Source: Saccharomyces uvarum | Lineage: Eukaryota > Ascomycota > Saccharomycetes > Saccharomycetales > Saccharomycetaceae | Reading direction: 5' to 3' | Assembly: GCA_947243795.1 (NCBI GenBank) | Contig: OX365940.1 | Location: 682,001-746,000, forward strand | Length of the DNA: 64,000 bases | In this document: positions 12,901 through 22,971 of the stretch, one piece after another | Layout of the letters: every line of letters starts with the position of its first letter | Position numbering within the stretch: the stretch's first letter is position 1 | Notes under the pieces: model-generated | Database searches by the model: none | What the model was told of the DNA's origin: nothing | What the model saw: only the letters and a program-made list of their open reading frames with translations | Program-made: the position numbers and the translations under genes

Positions 12901-13243
12901 ATATCATTTTTTCTCCTGTCGATGAAGATACTGATTCCAGGCTTGGTAACCACTGCTTCACTAGAGGGCGTACTTTTGCTCTATACTGGTCAATCGAAAT
13001 ACAGTTCACTATAAGGAATCTGAGAAACGGTTGTTCAGTATTAGGTTTATCCCCATCCCCTCTATCTTCGGGAATCAATTCAATCGGTAATTTGTTAACT
13101 GTTCGTACAGTTCCATTCGGAGCTTTCCAGTGTACATTGTCTAACGGTAAGATCTGCTGGAACTCTGGCTTTAGGCTCTCAAATAGGTCAAACGGGTCAA
13201 AATAGCTTACAGGAACTGATCCACAATACACCTCTATACCCAT
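9938..13243 (-). CDS. TRS130: Trs130, TRAPPII tethering-complex subunit
   Basis: Trs130 (TRAPPC10 family) is a large subunit specific to TRAPPII, which activates the Rab GTPases Ypt31/32 at the trans-Golgi. The 1101-residue product is within a residue of the length I recall. No enzymatic motif is expected. The N-terminal half is helical (about 170-560, TPR-like repeats in this family) and the C-terminal half is beta-rich and Ig-like, consistent with sequence such as the hydrophobic-alternating stretches around 600-750 and 950-1090. The ATG at 13241-13243 starts MGIEVYCGSVPVSYFDPFDLF. It converges on GUA1 (222-base gap) and diverges from ESC1 (263-base gap). Assigned by overall sequence resemblance and synteny. 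Confidence 0.95.
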   Translation of the reverse strand: MGIEVYCGSVPVSYFDPFDLFESLKPEFQQILPLDNVHWKAPNGTVRTVNKLPIELIPEDRGDGDKPNTEQPFLRFLIVNCISIDQYRAKVRPLVKQWLPSLESVSSSTGEKMICKPIILLYANSEVVDSNLFKSVSLMEKFGKDFPQIQTLEVRSVYRSPKDRQEFWNQFSQQIKASVLVIFQQRLTHLQRSLATLQKGNDFEEQLLTREKLYELYVAFNILEDANLELQKIKREILHRNMNMPDGQLQIPFESSSKSDESLSSIIIEGTLDKFQLHRYFFIRRLRLLKLEDQTLAAFVGAYQLIKNFIESVSIEYKKSVRLLEFKHSFLNSMLSYFPRESVGNAILCEIKAELLMLKRDNWIQGVLITSDFRLMDKSYPNTGVPYKFDLLKETFSDEITFQDNFLSLTKEILSLFNMCEGKRQRIVDILSIEIGLLYHQRKEYEQAVSLFLSCYEYYTQTNWNNIGLKILQVFIDSLTHCPELDILEIDGESISASTILSNAFLNILKLCKDDNDKESWWKKFIDLQLKNQADLIYPLDGLFEVNLIPEVDITRANVYGLEVDLKNYGFPEDISTKAMKLTLKNMMGDVIIFETADILLKKGKNKPVLECKGIMYGEFSPLSFQITVGGITFVKGFLETQETVVIPEVYCEENTKVLVNQARDLNLGEYALELTSVHCDVLESLQVEIEVQKSANNAMNVPISFSVDEIQVKRRFNNLVEKTRLEYYLLDQTTAFDLVVKTSFTRKNEQDVYSETKKVHIECYLQLSVSVEDIFKKDIFFFKFLLNSSIREEPVILYSSQLSSSDTMNDYKIEGDYITTTPELITFDGNESFINCYQITANVNFDSKDIFNLKIRYNTLKEQLDCFVTDAILIEGDVEWFVGFEKWKAFWELEILKELKYDYDAFKENRIIKSLKASIDLNKINSRLLKLSMEKTVLDKMLRCLNKVGRGVAVCNTDMDEYVRNLVPKQLTVPVQLPGFEQFFRVRFNPIQAKNNTSDNPMVTLGCPIQYAVVVENLSEQWGQDTINDGGYILEILSSNEWLIHGQKRGAIKERQAEFEVYLIPLRKGYLNFPHVEVTNIYGKTCRVDHSNAFESILVF

Positions 13244-13506
13244 TCTACTATATAAACATGCAAAAGTGATTTGATCGACTGGTTTCTATTAGTTTTATGC
13301 TACGCTTCATTCGAGGAACTTTTGATCTACATTTTCCAGTATTCTCATGTTTCTACTTATTTTCGCGAACTATTTCACAAAGTGAAAACAAAGGAATTTA
13401 ACATAGCAAAAGACTGTTTATTATAATGAGAACTACATTGAACACACTGTAAAGATTCTAAAGAGCCCAAATACAAAGACGAACATTAATTTGGACTTAA
13501 AAAACT

Positions 13507-16500
13507 ATGTCTGAAGAAAAAGAAAAGTCTAATTCAAGAGCCCATCAACTTAATTTGACAACTCCCAGAAGGAAGTTGAAGATATTGTCATCTCTCCTAG
13601 ACACACAAGAGAATTCACAAACTCAAGGTTCGGACATACGACACGGCTATTTAGGCTCTAATAGTAATAAACACAGAGTGGCGAAGCCTATCCGATACTC
13701 AAATTACCATGGATCCCTTTCCTCCAGGCGGACCCATCATATTCATGATAAATCCCTACATGAAGATAGCACAAAGGCATTGGGCTGGGTGGACTCTTTA
13801 ATAAGTAGAGGTAAAAGTATACTTAGTACAATGGAAAAGGAAGACACTTTGTTTGAACAGGAACTTGAAGAGGAAAGAAAACGCTCCCAACTTCATGAGT
13901 CTTTGGTGAATAAGTACACCGGCAGCAGTAAACCACACCAACGATTAGTAGATCTCAAGAAGAGCCAGTATGGAACTGATACTTCCTTCCAAAATAATGA
14001 CGAAATTCCCTTAGATAGTTTCATAACTTCTCTTTCAGCTGAGGTTGAAGATGAGACGCCATCAGATATCGACTCTGATGAAGATGAAGAATTGGAAGGA
14101 GATCAATCGTCAATCAAGAATGACGATATTGGAAACAGTGACCACAGCTTATTTGGAGAAGAAGATAACCCGAGCGATGCTTCGATAATAATATTATCAG
14201 ATGAAGAATATGCAGAAGAAGCAGCACCTCAACGTGTATCAAATGACGATGAATATGTTGTTCGGGAGGAAGAACAGCTTGAAAATGAAAGCGAAGAACA
14301 CATGAAATTAAATGTGAAATCAGATGAGGAATTACCTACCGAACCTAGCCCCTATAATTCAAGTGAACATGAGAATTATCCACAGCCAGTGAAGGAAGAG
14401 TATTCCAGTGAATTAGAGGAATATGATGATGTGGAAAGCAGCGTTGAAAAAGATGAAGATGAAGATGAGGATGAAGATGAGGATGAAGATGAGGATGAGG
14501 ATGAGGATGAAGAAGGGACCGGACATACGATAGACTTTTCAAAATTTATGCAACCGCGAAAAGGCAACATTAAGACTTCAGATACTGTAAATCAACAACC
14601 TAACCAGTGTAAATCTGATCACATGTATTCAGATGATGATGCATTTGATTCCGGTTCAGTGAGTATCTCGGTAAACGATGAATCAGAAGACGAAGAAGAA
14701 CAAGCTGCAAGAACTGATTTATTTTTAGAAGGTGGTATACAGTATCCTGACCAGAAAGAAGTGAACAATAACGAACTAACGAGAAATAATGAATCACCTG
14801 ACAGTGAAGCAGAAATTGTACAAGAAACCAAACCAGAAAATAATCGAGATTTTGAATATGAGTTCGTACACGGAAAAGAATATTCACTAGAAGAATCGAA
14901 CAAAAGTAACAAGAATGAAGACCAAAACATTAACAAAGAAGCTTATAATAGGAGCGAGAAAGACCAGCAGGAAACTGGTGGAGAATCCGAAGAAGATGGA
15001 AGTATTCAAATTGCTTCAGATGAAAGTTTCTATGAAGATAAGTTCGAAGGCGAAAATTATGAGGGAATTGCGGAAGATGTTGAAAATAGTTTGCACCATC
15101 AACAGCCAGATCAACAGCCAGATTTTGAGTGTTCACCGGACAGCTTATATGATATTGCCGCCAAAGCCATGCTTCAATTGCAACAAAGTGAAAACTCGAT
15201 GTGTACTCAGGAAGAAAAGAAAATTTTTGAATCGAACCAAGAAAATCCTGACAATGTCACCGTATCTGCCATATCCTCACAGGAAGTTGAAGAGCAAACA
15301 TCTAGTCAAAACAGTATCGTTTACGAAGTTGACGATGAAAATTCAAGAATCGATGGAGATAATCCTGAAACGTTTGGTGTTTTAATAACTGAAAAAGGTT
15401 CAGAGCAATGCCTGCAGTCTACTAAAGCGAAGGAGTTGGAATCACCATCCGCTATAACAGACCCACTAGTTGATGATTTATCAATAGTGAATGAAGATAC
15501 CGTCTATTATTCTCTGGATGAAGCCGATGCTGAACCAGAACGTAATTCAAATACTTCTGTTTTGGAAGTCCAAGCGAAGGCTTCTACATATGAGGTGATA
15601 TTTTCAGGATCTGTGTATAGTTCTACTTCTTCTGAAGACAACTCAGAAATAATGCCATCACCGGTAGAGTATACATCACCCTTCATGAACAACCCATTTC
15701 ATTCATCGAACGATGAATATGAAAATAGAAATAACATATTAAAATCAACCCTAGCAGCCTTGGCTTCAACTCTTGCTTACAAAGATCTAAAAACCGAAGA
15801 ACATGAACCAATCGAACCTTATTTAGAATCCAAATCTGAAAACGTTGATGCTGTTCAAGAGTCGGGACAGAAAACTGAACAGATGAGTGATTCAGACGAA
15901 ACTATAAAGAGTGCCGATAGTGAAAATAAAGGTCCCCACGATGAAATTACGAAAGAAAATACTGAGCAAGCCTCTCATTTTGAATTAGGTTCTGTCGTGA
16001 GAACTAACACCGACAAATCGATTGAAGAAGTTATAGATGAGACTTACTTTTCTGCTATCAATTATACTCATATCATAGAAGCGCCTTCCCCTCAAGAGGT
16101 TATCAGAGAATCCACTTTAAACGTAGAAGATGATTCGAGGCTTGTCATAGAAGAGATAAACGAAGTAGAAATTTCAACCGATGTTGAAGATGATATCAAA
16201 AAGAGCATAGAGGATGAACGTGATAACATAACTCAAAATATTCTTGCGGCTGATTTATCGAAAAGGTATGAACTGAACAGTGACAAAAGTGACTCTTTGT
16301 CTATCGAAAACATAGCAAGAGATGATGATTTTGAAGAGAATTTACTTGAGAAGGAATCTACGAATGTTGAAATTGGTTATAACATGGTTGTGAAAGGTCA
16401 GAATAAAAGCGAGAGCTCTCAGGATATTACACATCAAGAAGATGCCACAAGGTTAGAAATGAATCATGAAGCTGTTGATACAGGGCATAGGCAGGACGTA

Positions 16501-18834
16501 AAACATCGAGAACATCAAGAACATCTAGAAAATCTGCCTGAAGAGAAACGTACGGGGTTGGAAATGGAATATGAAGTACATAGAGAGAAAGCCAGTCAAA
16601 ATGTTATTGATGGAATAATGGATTATAATTTGGTTGACACTCAGCATAAAGGGGACAAGGCCTCTCGAGAAAAACATTCCGAGGAAGACGTTTTAAGTGC
16701 AGAATTGGGACATGAAGTCACTATTGACAGAGGCAATGAAAGCAGAACTCCTAGTGTGGAAGTAGAACACCATGGCAATATAGACCAAAAACAAGAAACA
16801 ATTGACGTGAACTCTAGTCAAGAAATAATTCCAGAAGCAAGTAATTTCAATTCATCTGTAAGTGATCACGATGAGAAAATATTTGTTGAGGGTAATGATC
16901 AAGAAGTAAATATAGAAGATGCAGAAGGTCAGGCAACATACGTTATTCAGGATATACAAGAAAACAATCCATGCATTGCTGTTACTGAAAGCATCAGTGA
17001 CGATGTAATTGAAAACGTTAGTAAAAACTCTGAAAATATGGCTATGGAAACAATACAAAAAGAAGTTTCCTTTGTAAGAAAACCAAGCGATTTTGAAGAA
17101 CCACCAGTTCAGGAAGAAAATAGCGATATTAATATTGCTAGCCCGGCTTTTTCTGACTCAAAACAAGGATCTGATCAATCAATATCTGGGGAAAATCTTG
17201 AGAGCGATACGAAACCATATCTGGAGGCGCAGCATTCAAATTTGGAAAATGAACCTGTTGAACTATCAAAGCCAATAACTGCCGAATCAAATGTTTTCTC
17301 ATCCCCAATTCGTGCACTTGGGACAGTAGTGAAGAAGGTGAAGAATGTAGTAGACTTGGCAGAATTATTTGTGAAAAGAATTGATGTTATGGATTCCGAG
17401 GCTGAAGATGCAGCTGACATTGATAATGGTAATCAAGAAGTTTCTGGAAATTTGGCCCCTTCCAATGAATCTGAAGTTGCAGAAAGTACAAATGTATCAG
17501 TTAAAGACAGCGATGAAGACGCAAAATATATAACGAGTACTATCCCGGCCGAAGATGTTACAGCAAGAGTATGTGGTAATGGTGTCAATCATGTAAAGTA
17601 TATCGGAACAGTGAAAAGTGGTCATAATGAAGAAGAATCGAGTTATGCTAGTAATTTGAAAATACCTGAGCAAGAATCAAAAGAACAAGAGAAAGAAAAA
17701 CTGGAGGATCCATCAATCGAACCTACACAAGTAGAACAGTATAACGAGAACATCCATTACCAAGGCGCAGAAGAAGAGGGTGAGCCCATGTATGATGAGA
17801 AACCATCAATAAACGTTCACACAAATATTCTGGATGACTTTAAAAGACGGGAACTCCTTGAGAACCTTAGCGATTTACAAAACTACTCTCAAAGACTCTC
17901 TGAAGGTTCTGGACTAGGCACAAATCCAGAGAAGTTAAAAAAAGTAAACACGAGTGATTTTGAAGATGCCGAAACTGAAAAGGTGATTGAAGAGGAATAT
18001 GTTGGAGCTATCGAAGAAGACAGCGTTCCCGAGTTGAATTCAAGTGCTCATTCCTTTGAAAGTGAAGAAAAACTATTAACAAAGGAAGAAAAGTCAATAG
18101 ACGCGCTACATTCCGAGCCAGAAGAAGAGGAACTGTTTGATGTTGAAACTCAAAGTCCTTTAGAAACAGTAGCTTCTGACGAAAGTGATGGTGAAGAACA
18201 GATATATGGAATTATACCATCGACAGACCTTCCTTCTGACCCTCCGTCTGATACAGAAGAGACTGCAGATCTTTATAACAATTCAAATACGGAGAGTATA
18301 CAGGTTGAAAAAAACTCATTTGCGTCACCAGAAGTATATGAAATATCTTCGGACACACCGAATGAAGTTTCAGTGGAAACAGGTGACAGACTGCTCAATG
18401 CCATGTCAGAGAAAGACATTAGTGTCACAACAGCGCCCGTATTAGGTGTTGGCTCAGATGATTCACCCAGTCATAGTATCGTCAATCAGGCCGAGGAAAA
18501 ACCTGTTGATATCAAGATAAATGAAGGTGGGGAGTCTGAATCACAAGCTATAGATGTACCTGTTGAGGTATACGTTAAGGAGGAACGGGAAGAAAAGCCT
18601 TCAGACTCCAAACTTGAAAAAGAGGAACTAAAATCGAACGATGGAGAGAACCTTGATGTTAAAAAAGTTGAAGAAATCAACCGTGAAGAAAGCAAATCAA
18701 AACCGAAAAAGAAGAGCCGTAAGAGAAACTACAATAGTAGAAGAAGAAAAAGAAAAATTACAGAAGATAGTGGTCCTGGTGCAAGATCTAAGAGAAGTAA
18801 AGGGAATGATGCACGTTCTGGTGGCAGTAAGTAA
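13507..18834 (+). CDS. ESC1: Esc1, nuclear-periphery anchor protein
   Basis: Esc1 lies on the inner face of the nuclear envelope and tethers telomeric silent chromatin by binding the PAD region of Sir4; it also affects nuclear basket organisation. The 1775-residue product is highly acidic, low in complexity and predicted to be largely disordered, with almost no hydrophobic core. The N-terminal 120 residues are basic and better conserved (LNLTTPRRKLKILSSLLD). An alternating Asp-Glu run lies at about 316-336. A short more ordered, partly hydrophobic segment (about 1265-1300, including LGTVVKKVKNVVDLAELF) falls in the C-terminal region where Sir4 binding maps. The end is strongly basic (KPKKKSRKR, RRRKRK), a likely nuclear signal. 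I recall 1658 residues in S. cerevisiae, so this copy is about 117 longer, apparently through repeat growth. It is one unbroken frame. Confidence 0.93.
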   Translation: MSEEKEKSNSRAHQLNLTTPRRKLKILSSLLDTQENSQTQGSDIRHGYLGSNSNKHRVAKPIRYSNYHGSLSSRRTHHIHDKSLHEDSTKALGWVDSLISRGKSILSTMEKEDTLFEQELEEERKRSQLHESLVNKYTGSSKPHQRLVDLKKSQYGTDTSFQNNDEIPLDSFITSLSAEVEDETPSDIDSDEDEELEGDQSSIKNDDIGNSDHSLFGEEDNPSDASIIILSDEEYAEEAAPQRVSNDDEYVVREEEQLENESEEHMKLNVKSDEELPTEPSPYNSSEHENYPQPVKEEYSSELEEYDDVESSVEKDEDEDEDEDEDEDEDEDEDEEGTGHTIDFSKFMQPRKGNIKTSDTVNQQPNQCKSDHMYSDDDAFDSGSVSISVNDESEDEEEQAARTDLFLEGGIQYPDQKEVNNNELTRNNESPDSEAEIVQETKPENNRDFEYEFVHGKEYSLEESNKSNKNEDQNINKEAYNRSEKDQQETGGESEEDGSIQIASDESFYEDKFEGENYEGIAEDVENSLHHQQPDQQPDFECSPDSLYDIAAKAMLQLQQSENSMCTQEEKKIFESNQENPDNVTVSAISSQEVEEQTSSQNSIVYEVDDENSRIDGDNPETFGVLITEKGSEQCLQSTKAKELESPSAITDPLVDDLSIVNEDTVYYSLDEADAEPERNSNTSVLEVQAKASTYEVIFSGSVYSSTSSEDNSEIMPSPVEYTSPFMNNPFHSSNDEYENRNNILKSTLAALASTLAYKDLKTEEHEPIEPYLESKSENVDAVQESGQKTEQMSDSDETIKSADSENKGPHDEITKENTEQASHFELGSVVRTNTDKSIEEVIDETYFSAINYTHIIEAPSPQEVIRESTLNVEDDSRLVIEEINEVEISTDVEDDIKKSIEDERDNITQNILAADLSKRYELNSDKSDSLSIENIARDDDFEENLLEKESTNVEIGYNMVVKGQNKSESSQDITHQEDATRLEMNHEAVDTGHRQDVKHREHQEHLENLPEEKRTGLEMEYEVHREKASQNVIDGIMDYNLVDTQHKGDKASREKHSEEDVLSAELGHEVTIDRGNESRTPSVEVEHHGNIDQKQETIDVNSSQEIIPEASNFNSSVSDHDEKIFVEGNDQEVNIEDAEGQATYVIQDIQENNPCIAVTESISDDVIENVSKNSENMAMETIQKEVSFVRKPSDFEEPPVQEENSDINIASPAFSDSKQGSDQSISGENLESDTKPYLEAQHSNLENEPVELSKPITAESNVFSSPIRALGTVVKKVKNVVDLAELFVKRIDVMDSEAEDAADIDNGNQEVSGNLAPSNESEVAESTNVSVKDSDEDAKYITSTIPAEDVTARVCGNGVNHVKYIGTVKSGHNEEESSYASNLKIPEQESKEQEKEKLEDPSIEPTQVEQYNENIHYQGAEEEGEPMYDEKPSINVHTNILDDFKRRELLENLSDLQNYSQRLSEGSGLGTNPEKLKKVNTSDFEDAETEKVIEEEYVGAIEEDSVPELNSSAHSFESEEKLLTKEEKSIDALHSEPEEEELFDVETQSPLETVASDESDGEEQIYGIIPSTDLPSDPPSDTEETADLYNNSNTESIQVEKNSFASPEVYEISSDTPNEVSVETGDRLLNAMSEKDISVTTAPVLGVGSDDSPSHSIVNQAEEKPVDIKINEGGESESQAIDVPVEVYVKEEREEKPSDSKLEKEELKSNDGENLDVKKVEEINREESKSKPKKKSRKRNYNSRRRKRKITEDSGPGARSKRSKGNDARSGGSK
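14452..14513 (+). repeat. GATGAA/GATGAG coding repeat in ESC1
   Basis: About ten copies of the hexamer GATGAR in a row encode an alternating Asp-Glu run. The third-position A/G alternation forms a higher 12-base unit in part of the tract, a mark of slippage or unequal exchange. Length is expected to vary between strains. Confidence 0.85.
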
Positions 18835-19040
18835 TCACAATGTATGTAGAAATATACAATCTGTAATTATTATCGCGATGTGTTTATTTAAACGAGATGC
18901 ACTTTGGAAAATTCGGCATTAAGGCGGAGTTAACATCATCTTTGTTAATCGAAAGAAAGAATATATAAAAATGGAAAAAAGAAAAGATCAATAAAATATC
19001 TTGGAAAAAACTTTACCAAGTCAATCGATTCACTCGAGCA

Positions 19041-20396
19041 ATGTCAGAATTTAGAGCATTCAGTGCTCCAGGGAAAGCATTACTGGCAGGCGGATACTTG
19101 GTTTTGGACCCGAAATATGATGCACTTGTGGTCGGTTTATCAGCAAGAATGCACGCTCTAGCCTATCCTCACCATTCGTTAGAGGAATTAGACAAGTTTG
19201 AAGTGCGTGTGAAAAGTAGGCAATTTAAAGACGGAGAGTGGTCATACCAAGTGAGTCCTGAATCAGGCTTCATTCCTGTTTCGGTAAGCGGATCTAAAAA
19301 TCCCTTCATTGAAAAAGTCATTGCTAATGTCTTCAATTACTTTAAGCCTAATATGGACGATTATTGCAGTCGGAATTTGTTCATCATCGACATTTTCTCT
19401 GATGATGCTTATCATTCTCAGGAGGATAGCGTGACTAAACATTATGGTAGCAGAAACTTGAGTTTCCATTCACACAGGATAGAAGATGTTCCTAAAACAG
19501 GGCTGGGCTCCTCTGCAGGTTTAGTCACAGTTTTGACTACAGCTTTGGCCTCTTTTTTTGTTCCTGACCTGACAAACAATGTGGATGAGTACAGAAAGGT
19601 GATTCATAATTTATCACAAGTTGCTCATTGTCAAGCTCAAGGTAAAATTGGAAGCGGATTTGATGTAGCAGCTGCAGCGTACGGTTCTATTAGATATAGA
19701 AGATTCCCACCCGAATTAATCTCTGATTTACCTGACATTGGAAATGTCATTTATGCTGACAAATTGACTCATTTGGTTGATGAAGTTGATTGGAATATTA
19801 CCATTGAAAGTAACCGTTTACCTTCAGGATTGGCTTTATGGATGGGTGATATTAAGAGTGGTTCAGAAACGGTGAAACTTGTTCAAAAGGTGAAAAAATG
19901 GTATGATTCACACTTACCAGAAAGCTTAGAGGTATATACCGAGCTAGATCACGCTAATTCTAGGTTTATGGATGAACTATCTAAACTAGACCGCTTATAT
20001 AACTCTCATGATTGTTATAGCGGTCAAATATTTGAGGCTATAGAAAAAAATGATTCTAGTTGCCAAAAGTATTCGGAAATCACAGACGTGAGGGATGCTG
20101 TTGCCACGATTAGACGTTGTTTCAGAAAAATAACTAAAGAATCTGGAGCCGATATCGAACCACCTGTACAGACCACGTTATTGAACGATTGCCAGACTTT
20201 AGAAGGTGTTCTTACATGCTTGATACCTGGTGCTGGTGGTTATGATGCCATTGCCGTTATTGCCACACAGGATGCCGACCTCAAAACTCAAACTGCCGAT
20301 GATAAAAGATTTTCTAATGTTCAATGGTTAGACGTCTGTCAAGCTGATTGGGGGGTTAGAAAGGAAAAAGAACCAGAAACATATTTTGAAAAATAA
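19041..20396 (+). CDS. ERG8: Erg8, phosphomevalonate kinase
   Basis: Erg8 phosphorylates mevalonate-5-phosphate to the diphosphate with ATP, a step of the mevalonate route to isoprenoids and ergosterol. The 451-residue product is a GHMP kinase. It has the N-terminal substrate-side motif [14 protein letters not shown] (9-22), the ATP-binding motif GLGSSAG (154-160) and a C-terminal GHMP motif ([13 protein letters not shown], near residue 400). Length equals that recalled for S. cerevisiae. The ATG at 19041 is followed at once by conserved sequence. It lies 206 bases after ESC1 on the same strand and converges on FMP42. Confidence 0.97.
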   Translation: MSEFRAFSAPGKALLAGGYLVLDPKYDALVVGLSARMHALAYPHHSLEELDKFEVRVKSRQFKDGEWSYQVSPESGFIPVSVSGSKNPFIEKVIANVFNYFKPNMDDYCSRNLFIIDIFSDDAYHSQEDSVTKHYGSRNLSFHSHRIEDVPKTGLGSSAGLVTVLTTALASFFVPDLTNNVDEYRKVIHNLSQVAHCQAQGKIGSGFDVAAAAYGSIRYRRFPPELISDLPDIGNVIYADKLTHLVDEVDWNITIESNRLPSGLALWMGDIKSGSETVKLVQKVKKWYDSHLPESLEVYTELDHANSRFMDELSKLDRLYNSHDCYSGQIFEAIEKNDSSCQKYSEITDVRDAVATIRRCFRKITKESGADIEPPVQTTLLNDCQTLEGVLTCLIPGAGGYDAIAVIATQDADLKTQTADDKRFSNVQWLDVCQADWGVRKEKEPETYFEK

Positions 20397-20614
20397 CCCA
20401 ATGTAGACTACAAAATAGTGTTTAAGATGATATATTTATAAATGTGAAAGTAAGATGACAGCATTTTCTTTATGATTCTAATGTTAGTAGTATAATAAAG
20501 ACAAAGTATTGAAGTAAAGTGTCAATGCATAGCTTTGAATGGCTAGAACATGAATGAATATATACTAAATTTATCTGCGGATTAGAGTAATACATGGGTT
20601 TCGATATTGCCCGT

Positions 20615-22132
20615 TTAAATAGATTGATAGTTTGAGGACAGTGCACGTTCTTCCCTAGGCTTATGCAAGATCTGCGACCTAATAAAAAATGTAACGGTTA
20701 GTGAAAAGATGATGGTGAAAATCACCAAGACAAGATTTATAGGGAATGGGTTCATGTTGAAGGTGGTATGTGTCCATTTATCTAATAAATTTTGACCCAT
20801 GTTGAAAATCCCACAAATGCAAGACAGTAATCCATAAACAGTACCAAATGTGTCAAATCCAAAAACCTTCGAAGAATAATCGGAAACAACGGTGTAATAG
20901 AATGGTCTATATACTACCAGGAGGGCTATCCCTATTAGATTCAAGGTGAATGAATTTGGAATCAACCCGAATATACCTATGGCAGTAGAAGTAGTGAATA
21001 ATACTGTAAGAGTGGTTAAAGTATCTGTATGATCCAAGAGCAACCCAATGAACGGTATAGAAATAACGCCACCAATTGGAAGCAACATATCGAAAATAGA
21101 GTTCAATCTTAGTGCGAGCTTCTTGTCATTTAATAGATATTCTTCTTGGGATCTGACGGTGGCGATGAAATAGTTTATTCTTAACATGGCAACAAGCGCA
21201 AATAATAGCATTAAATAAAACCATGGACTTTTTATCTGTTCTGAAGCAGATTTCCCATGCAGGACCCCAAATATACCTCCAGATTTTTTTTGCAGTTTTC
21301 CTTCAACATAAGTTTCAAGTACAGATTTCCTTCTCCTCGGTGGGACGTTAGGTACTCTGTCCTCTTCATTCTCCTCCATTGCAATCAACGCTTGACGCTC
21401 CTGCTCATTAGTAATGATATTGGATCCTGTGTCGCCCTCAATGAGTCTCCCATTTTCATCTAGGCCTTCTACAGCAATCTTAGCAATGTGGTTTACAGTC
21501 TTATAGGAAGAATGGGGCATGACAGTGAGTTGGCAGACAAGGATAAACAGCGGTACGATTAAATAAAGAGTGAAAAATTTAGAAACACGCAGATCAGGGA
21601 ACCTATTTTGATATAGTAGCCTATAAATCAAAAACAAAGCAGATGACGAATCAAAAGATCCCGTTAATAAGGCCAATATAGTTCCCGATCTTTGCGGGAA
21701 GCTATTAGCCAATTGGAAACATGATATGAACACAAATGGGCCTGCAATAGCCAACAACGTGTAACCCACAAGATAGGGGTCCCAGAAGGACGTTAAATGT
21801 CTAGCGGAAATGAAATTACCACTCGCTAAGAATAGGAACCCTGATCCAATGAAGCCACAAACTCGAGGCCCATATATATCGAGGACCTTCCCCACCGGCA
21901 GAGCCATGATGTTCGTTACAGTGGCACTCAGAGCAAATATGAAGTTCAACTTCAGGTCTTGGGCAGTACATAATCCATCACCGTCCTCTGGATCACACAA
22001 TTCATGGTAAACACCTTCGGAAATCAAAATGGGCTTCAAAGCAGCGAATCCAAATACAATACCAGCAGAGAAAAGACACCAAATACAAGCGCAAGCAACT
22101 TGTGCGTACCGCAATGTTCTTGAAGTTGCCAT
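20615..22132 (-). CDS. FMP42: Fmp42, major-facilitator-type membrane protein
   Basis: The 505-residue product has about 12 hydrophobic segments in two groups of six (about 10-225 and 300-495), separated by a hydrophilic, charged loop (about 225-300, containing EENEEDRVPNVPPRRRK). This is the architecture of major facilitator transporters; the family relation usually given is to the SLC43 (LAT3/4-like) amino-acid transporters. The S. cerevisiae gene YMR221C was named from a mitochondrial proteome survey and its substrate is, as far as I know, not established, so I assign none. Start ATG at 22130-22132 (MATSRTLRYAQ). The protein is complete with no frame break. It converges on ERG8. Confidence 0.92.
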   Translation of the reverse strand: MATSRTLRYAQVACACIWCLFSAGIVFGFAALKPILISEGVYHELCDPEDGDGLCTAQDLKLNFIFALSATVTNIMALPVGKVLDIYGPRVCGFIGSGFLFLASGNFISARHLTSFWDPYLVGYTLLAIAGPFVFISCFQLANSFPQRSGTILALLTGSFDSSSALFLIYRLLYQNRFPDLRVSKFFTLYLIVPLFILVCQLTVMPHSSYKTVNHIAKIAVEGLDENGRLIEGDTGSNIITNEQERQALIAMEENEEDRVPNVPPRRRKSVLETYVEGKLQKKSGGIFGVLHGKSASEQIKSPWFYLMLLFALVAMLRINYFIATVRSQEEYLLNDKKLALRLNSIFDMLLPIGGVISIPFIGLLLDHTDTLTTLTVLFTTSTAIGIFGLIPNSFTLNLIGIALLVVYRPFYYTVVSDYSSKVFGFDTFGTVYGLLSCICGIFNMGQNLLDKWTHTTFNMNPFPINLVLVIFTIIFSLTVTFFIRSQILHKPREERALSSNYQSI

Positions 22133-22299
22133 TGTTCACTGTAGTGGCGGCTACGTTTACTGAAGTCTATACATTGTTATCGTTATCATCGTTGAAGCTT
22201 ATAATCAGAACTTTTATTATAAAGCCACTCTTACCCGGTGGTGATTAGTTATATATGGTTATGTATGTATATGATGATTATGTGTTAAGTATATTTGTT

Positions 22300-22971
22300 T
22301 CAGGCCACATCTTGAAGCCATTGGCCAACTTTCTTAACGAATCCCCTCGTGTTGGGCACGAAGTGGCCTCCAGAATGCATTAGTAACGTGCGGGAGTCCT
22401 CCGTGCATGATTGGTACAGGCCTTGCACTTTGATCGGCTCTGTGATAGTGTCAAGTTCACCCTGTACGTGTAGAGATGGGATGGATATTGGATGCGTGTC
22501 GTACTGCTTCTGGTACTGTTGTGGCCGGAATCTGAAGCCACTGAACGCCATGAAGAATTCTAGGGGAGCCTGCTCCTCCGCGGTAAGCCCCAACAAGCCA
22601 TTGAAGTCTGTTGCTAGATACCCAGCAACACCAGCTCCTTGGCTGAACCCCACGATGCCTGTAAATGGTCCTTTCTCCAAGACATAGTCATGCAGATAGT
22701 CGATTGTTGTTTGTGGTATGAAATAGCCATTGGTGGCAGGATCGTCCTCCAGCCACGCAAGCACTCCGTTACTGTCACCATCAGTGGGCGCGTCAGCAAT
22801 TACATCGCCCAAGAAATCAGGAACATCCGCTGGAGGGAATTCGTTTGGTGCCGTTGGGTAGTATAGTTCATATCCCAACTTTTCCATTTCTGCACGAAAC
22901 CCCTTCGTCTTGGAGGCAAAATAGGCCCCAGACTGGGCAAGCCCATGTAGCATCAAAATTTTCTTCGCCAT
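22300..22971 (-). CDS. FSH2: Fsh2, family of serine hydrolases protein
   Basis: Fsh1-3 are small alpha/beta hydrolases of the FSH family; natural substrates are poorly defined. The 223-residue product shows the family start (KILMLHGLAQSG), the nucleophile elbow GFSQGAG with Ser110, an acid Asp174 in VQGELDTITEP and His203 in HSGGHFVP, so a complete Ser-Asp-His triad. No signal peptide or membrane segment is seen, consistent with the cytosol. Of the FSH paralogs, Fsh2 is chosen on synteny with YMR222C. It diverges from UBP8 across a 424-base gap. Confidence 0.93.
   Translation of the reverse strand: MAKKILMLHGLAQSGAYFASKTKGFRAEMEKLGYELYYPTAPNEFPPADVPDFLGDVIADAPTDGDSNGVLAWLEDDPATNGYFIPQTTIDYLHDYVLEKGPFTGIVGFSQGAGVAGYLATDFNGLLGLTAEEQAPLEFFMAFSGFRFRPQQYQKQYDTHPISIPSLHVQGELDTITEPIKVQGLYQSCTEDSRTLLMHSGGHFVPNTRGFVKKVGQWLQDVA

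Noticed and set aside
14345-14936. His- and Ser-rich minus-strand frames opposite ESC1
   Set aside because: They are the antisense reading of the GATGAR repeat and neighbouring acidic codons, not genes.
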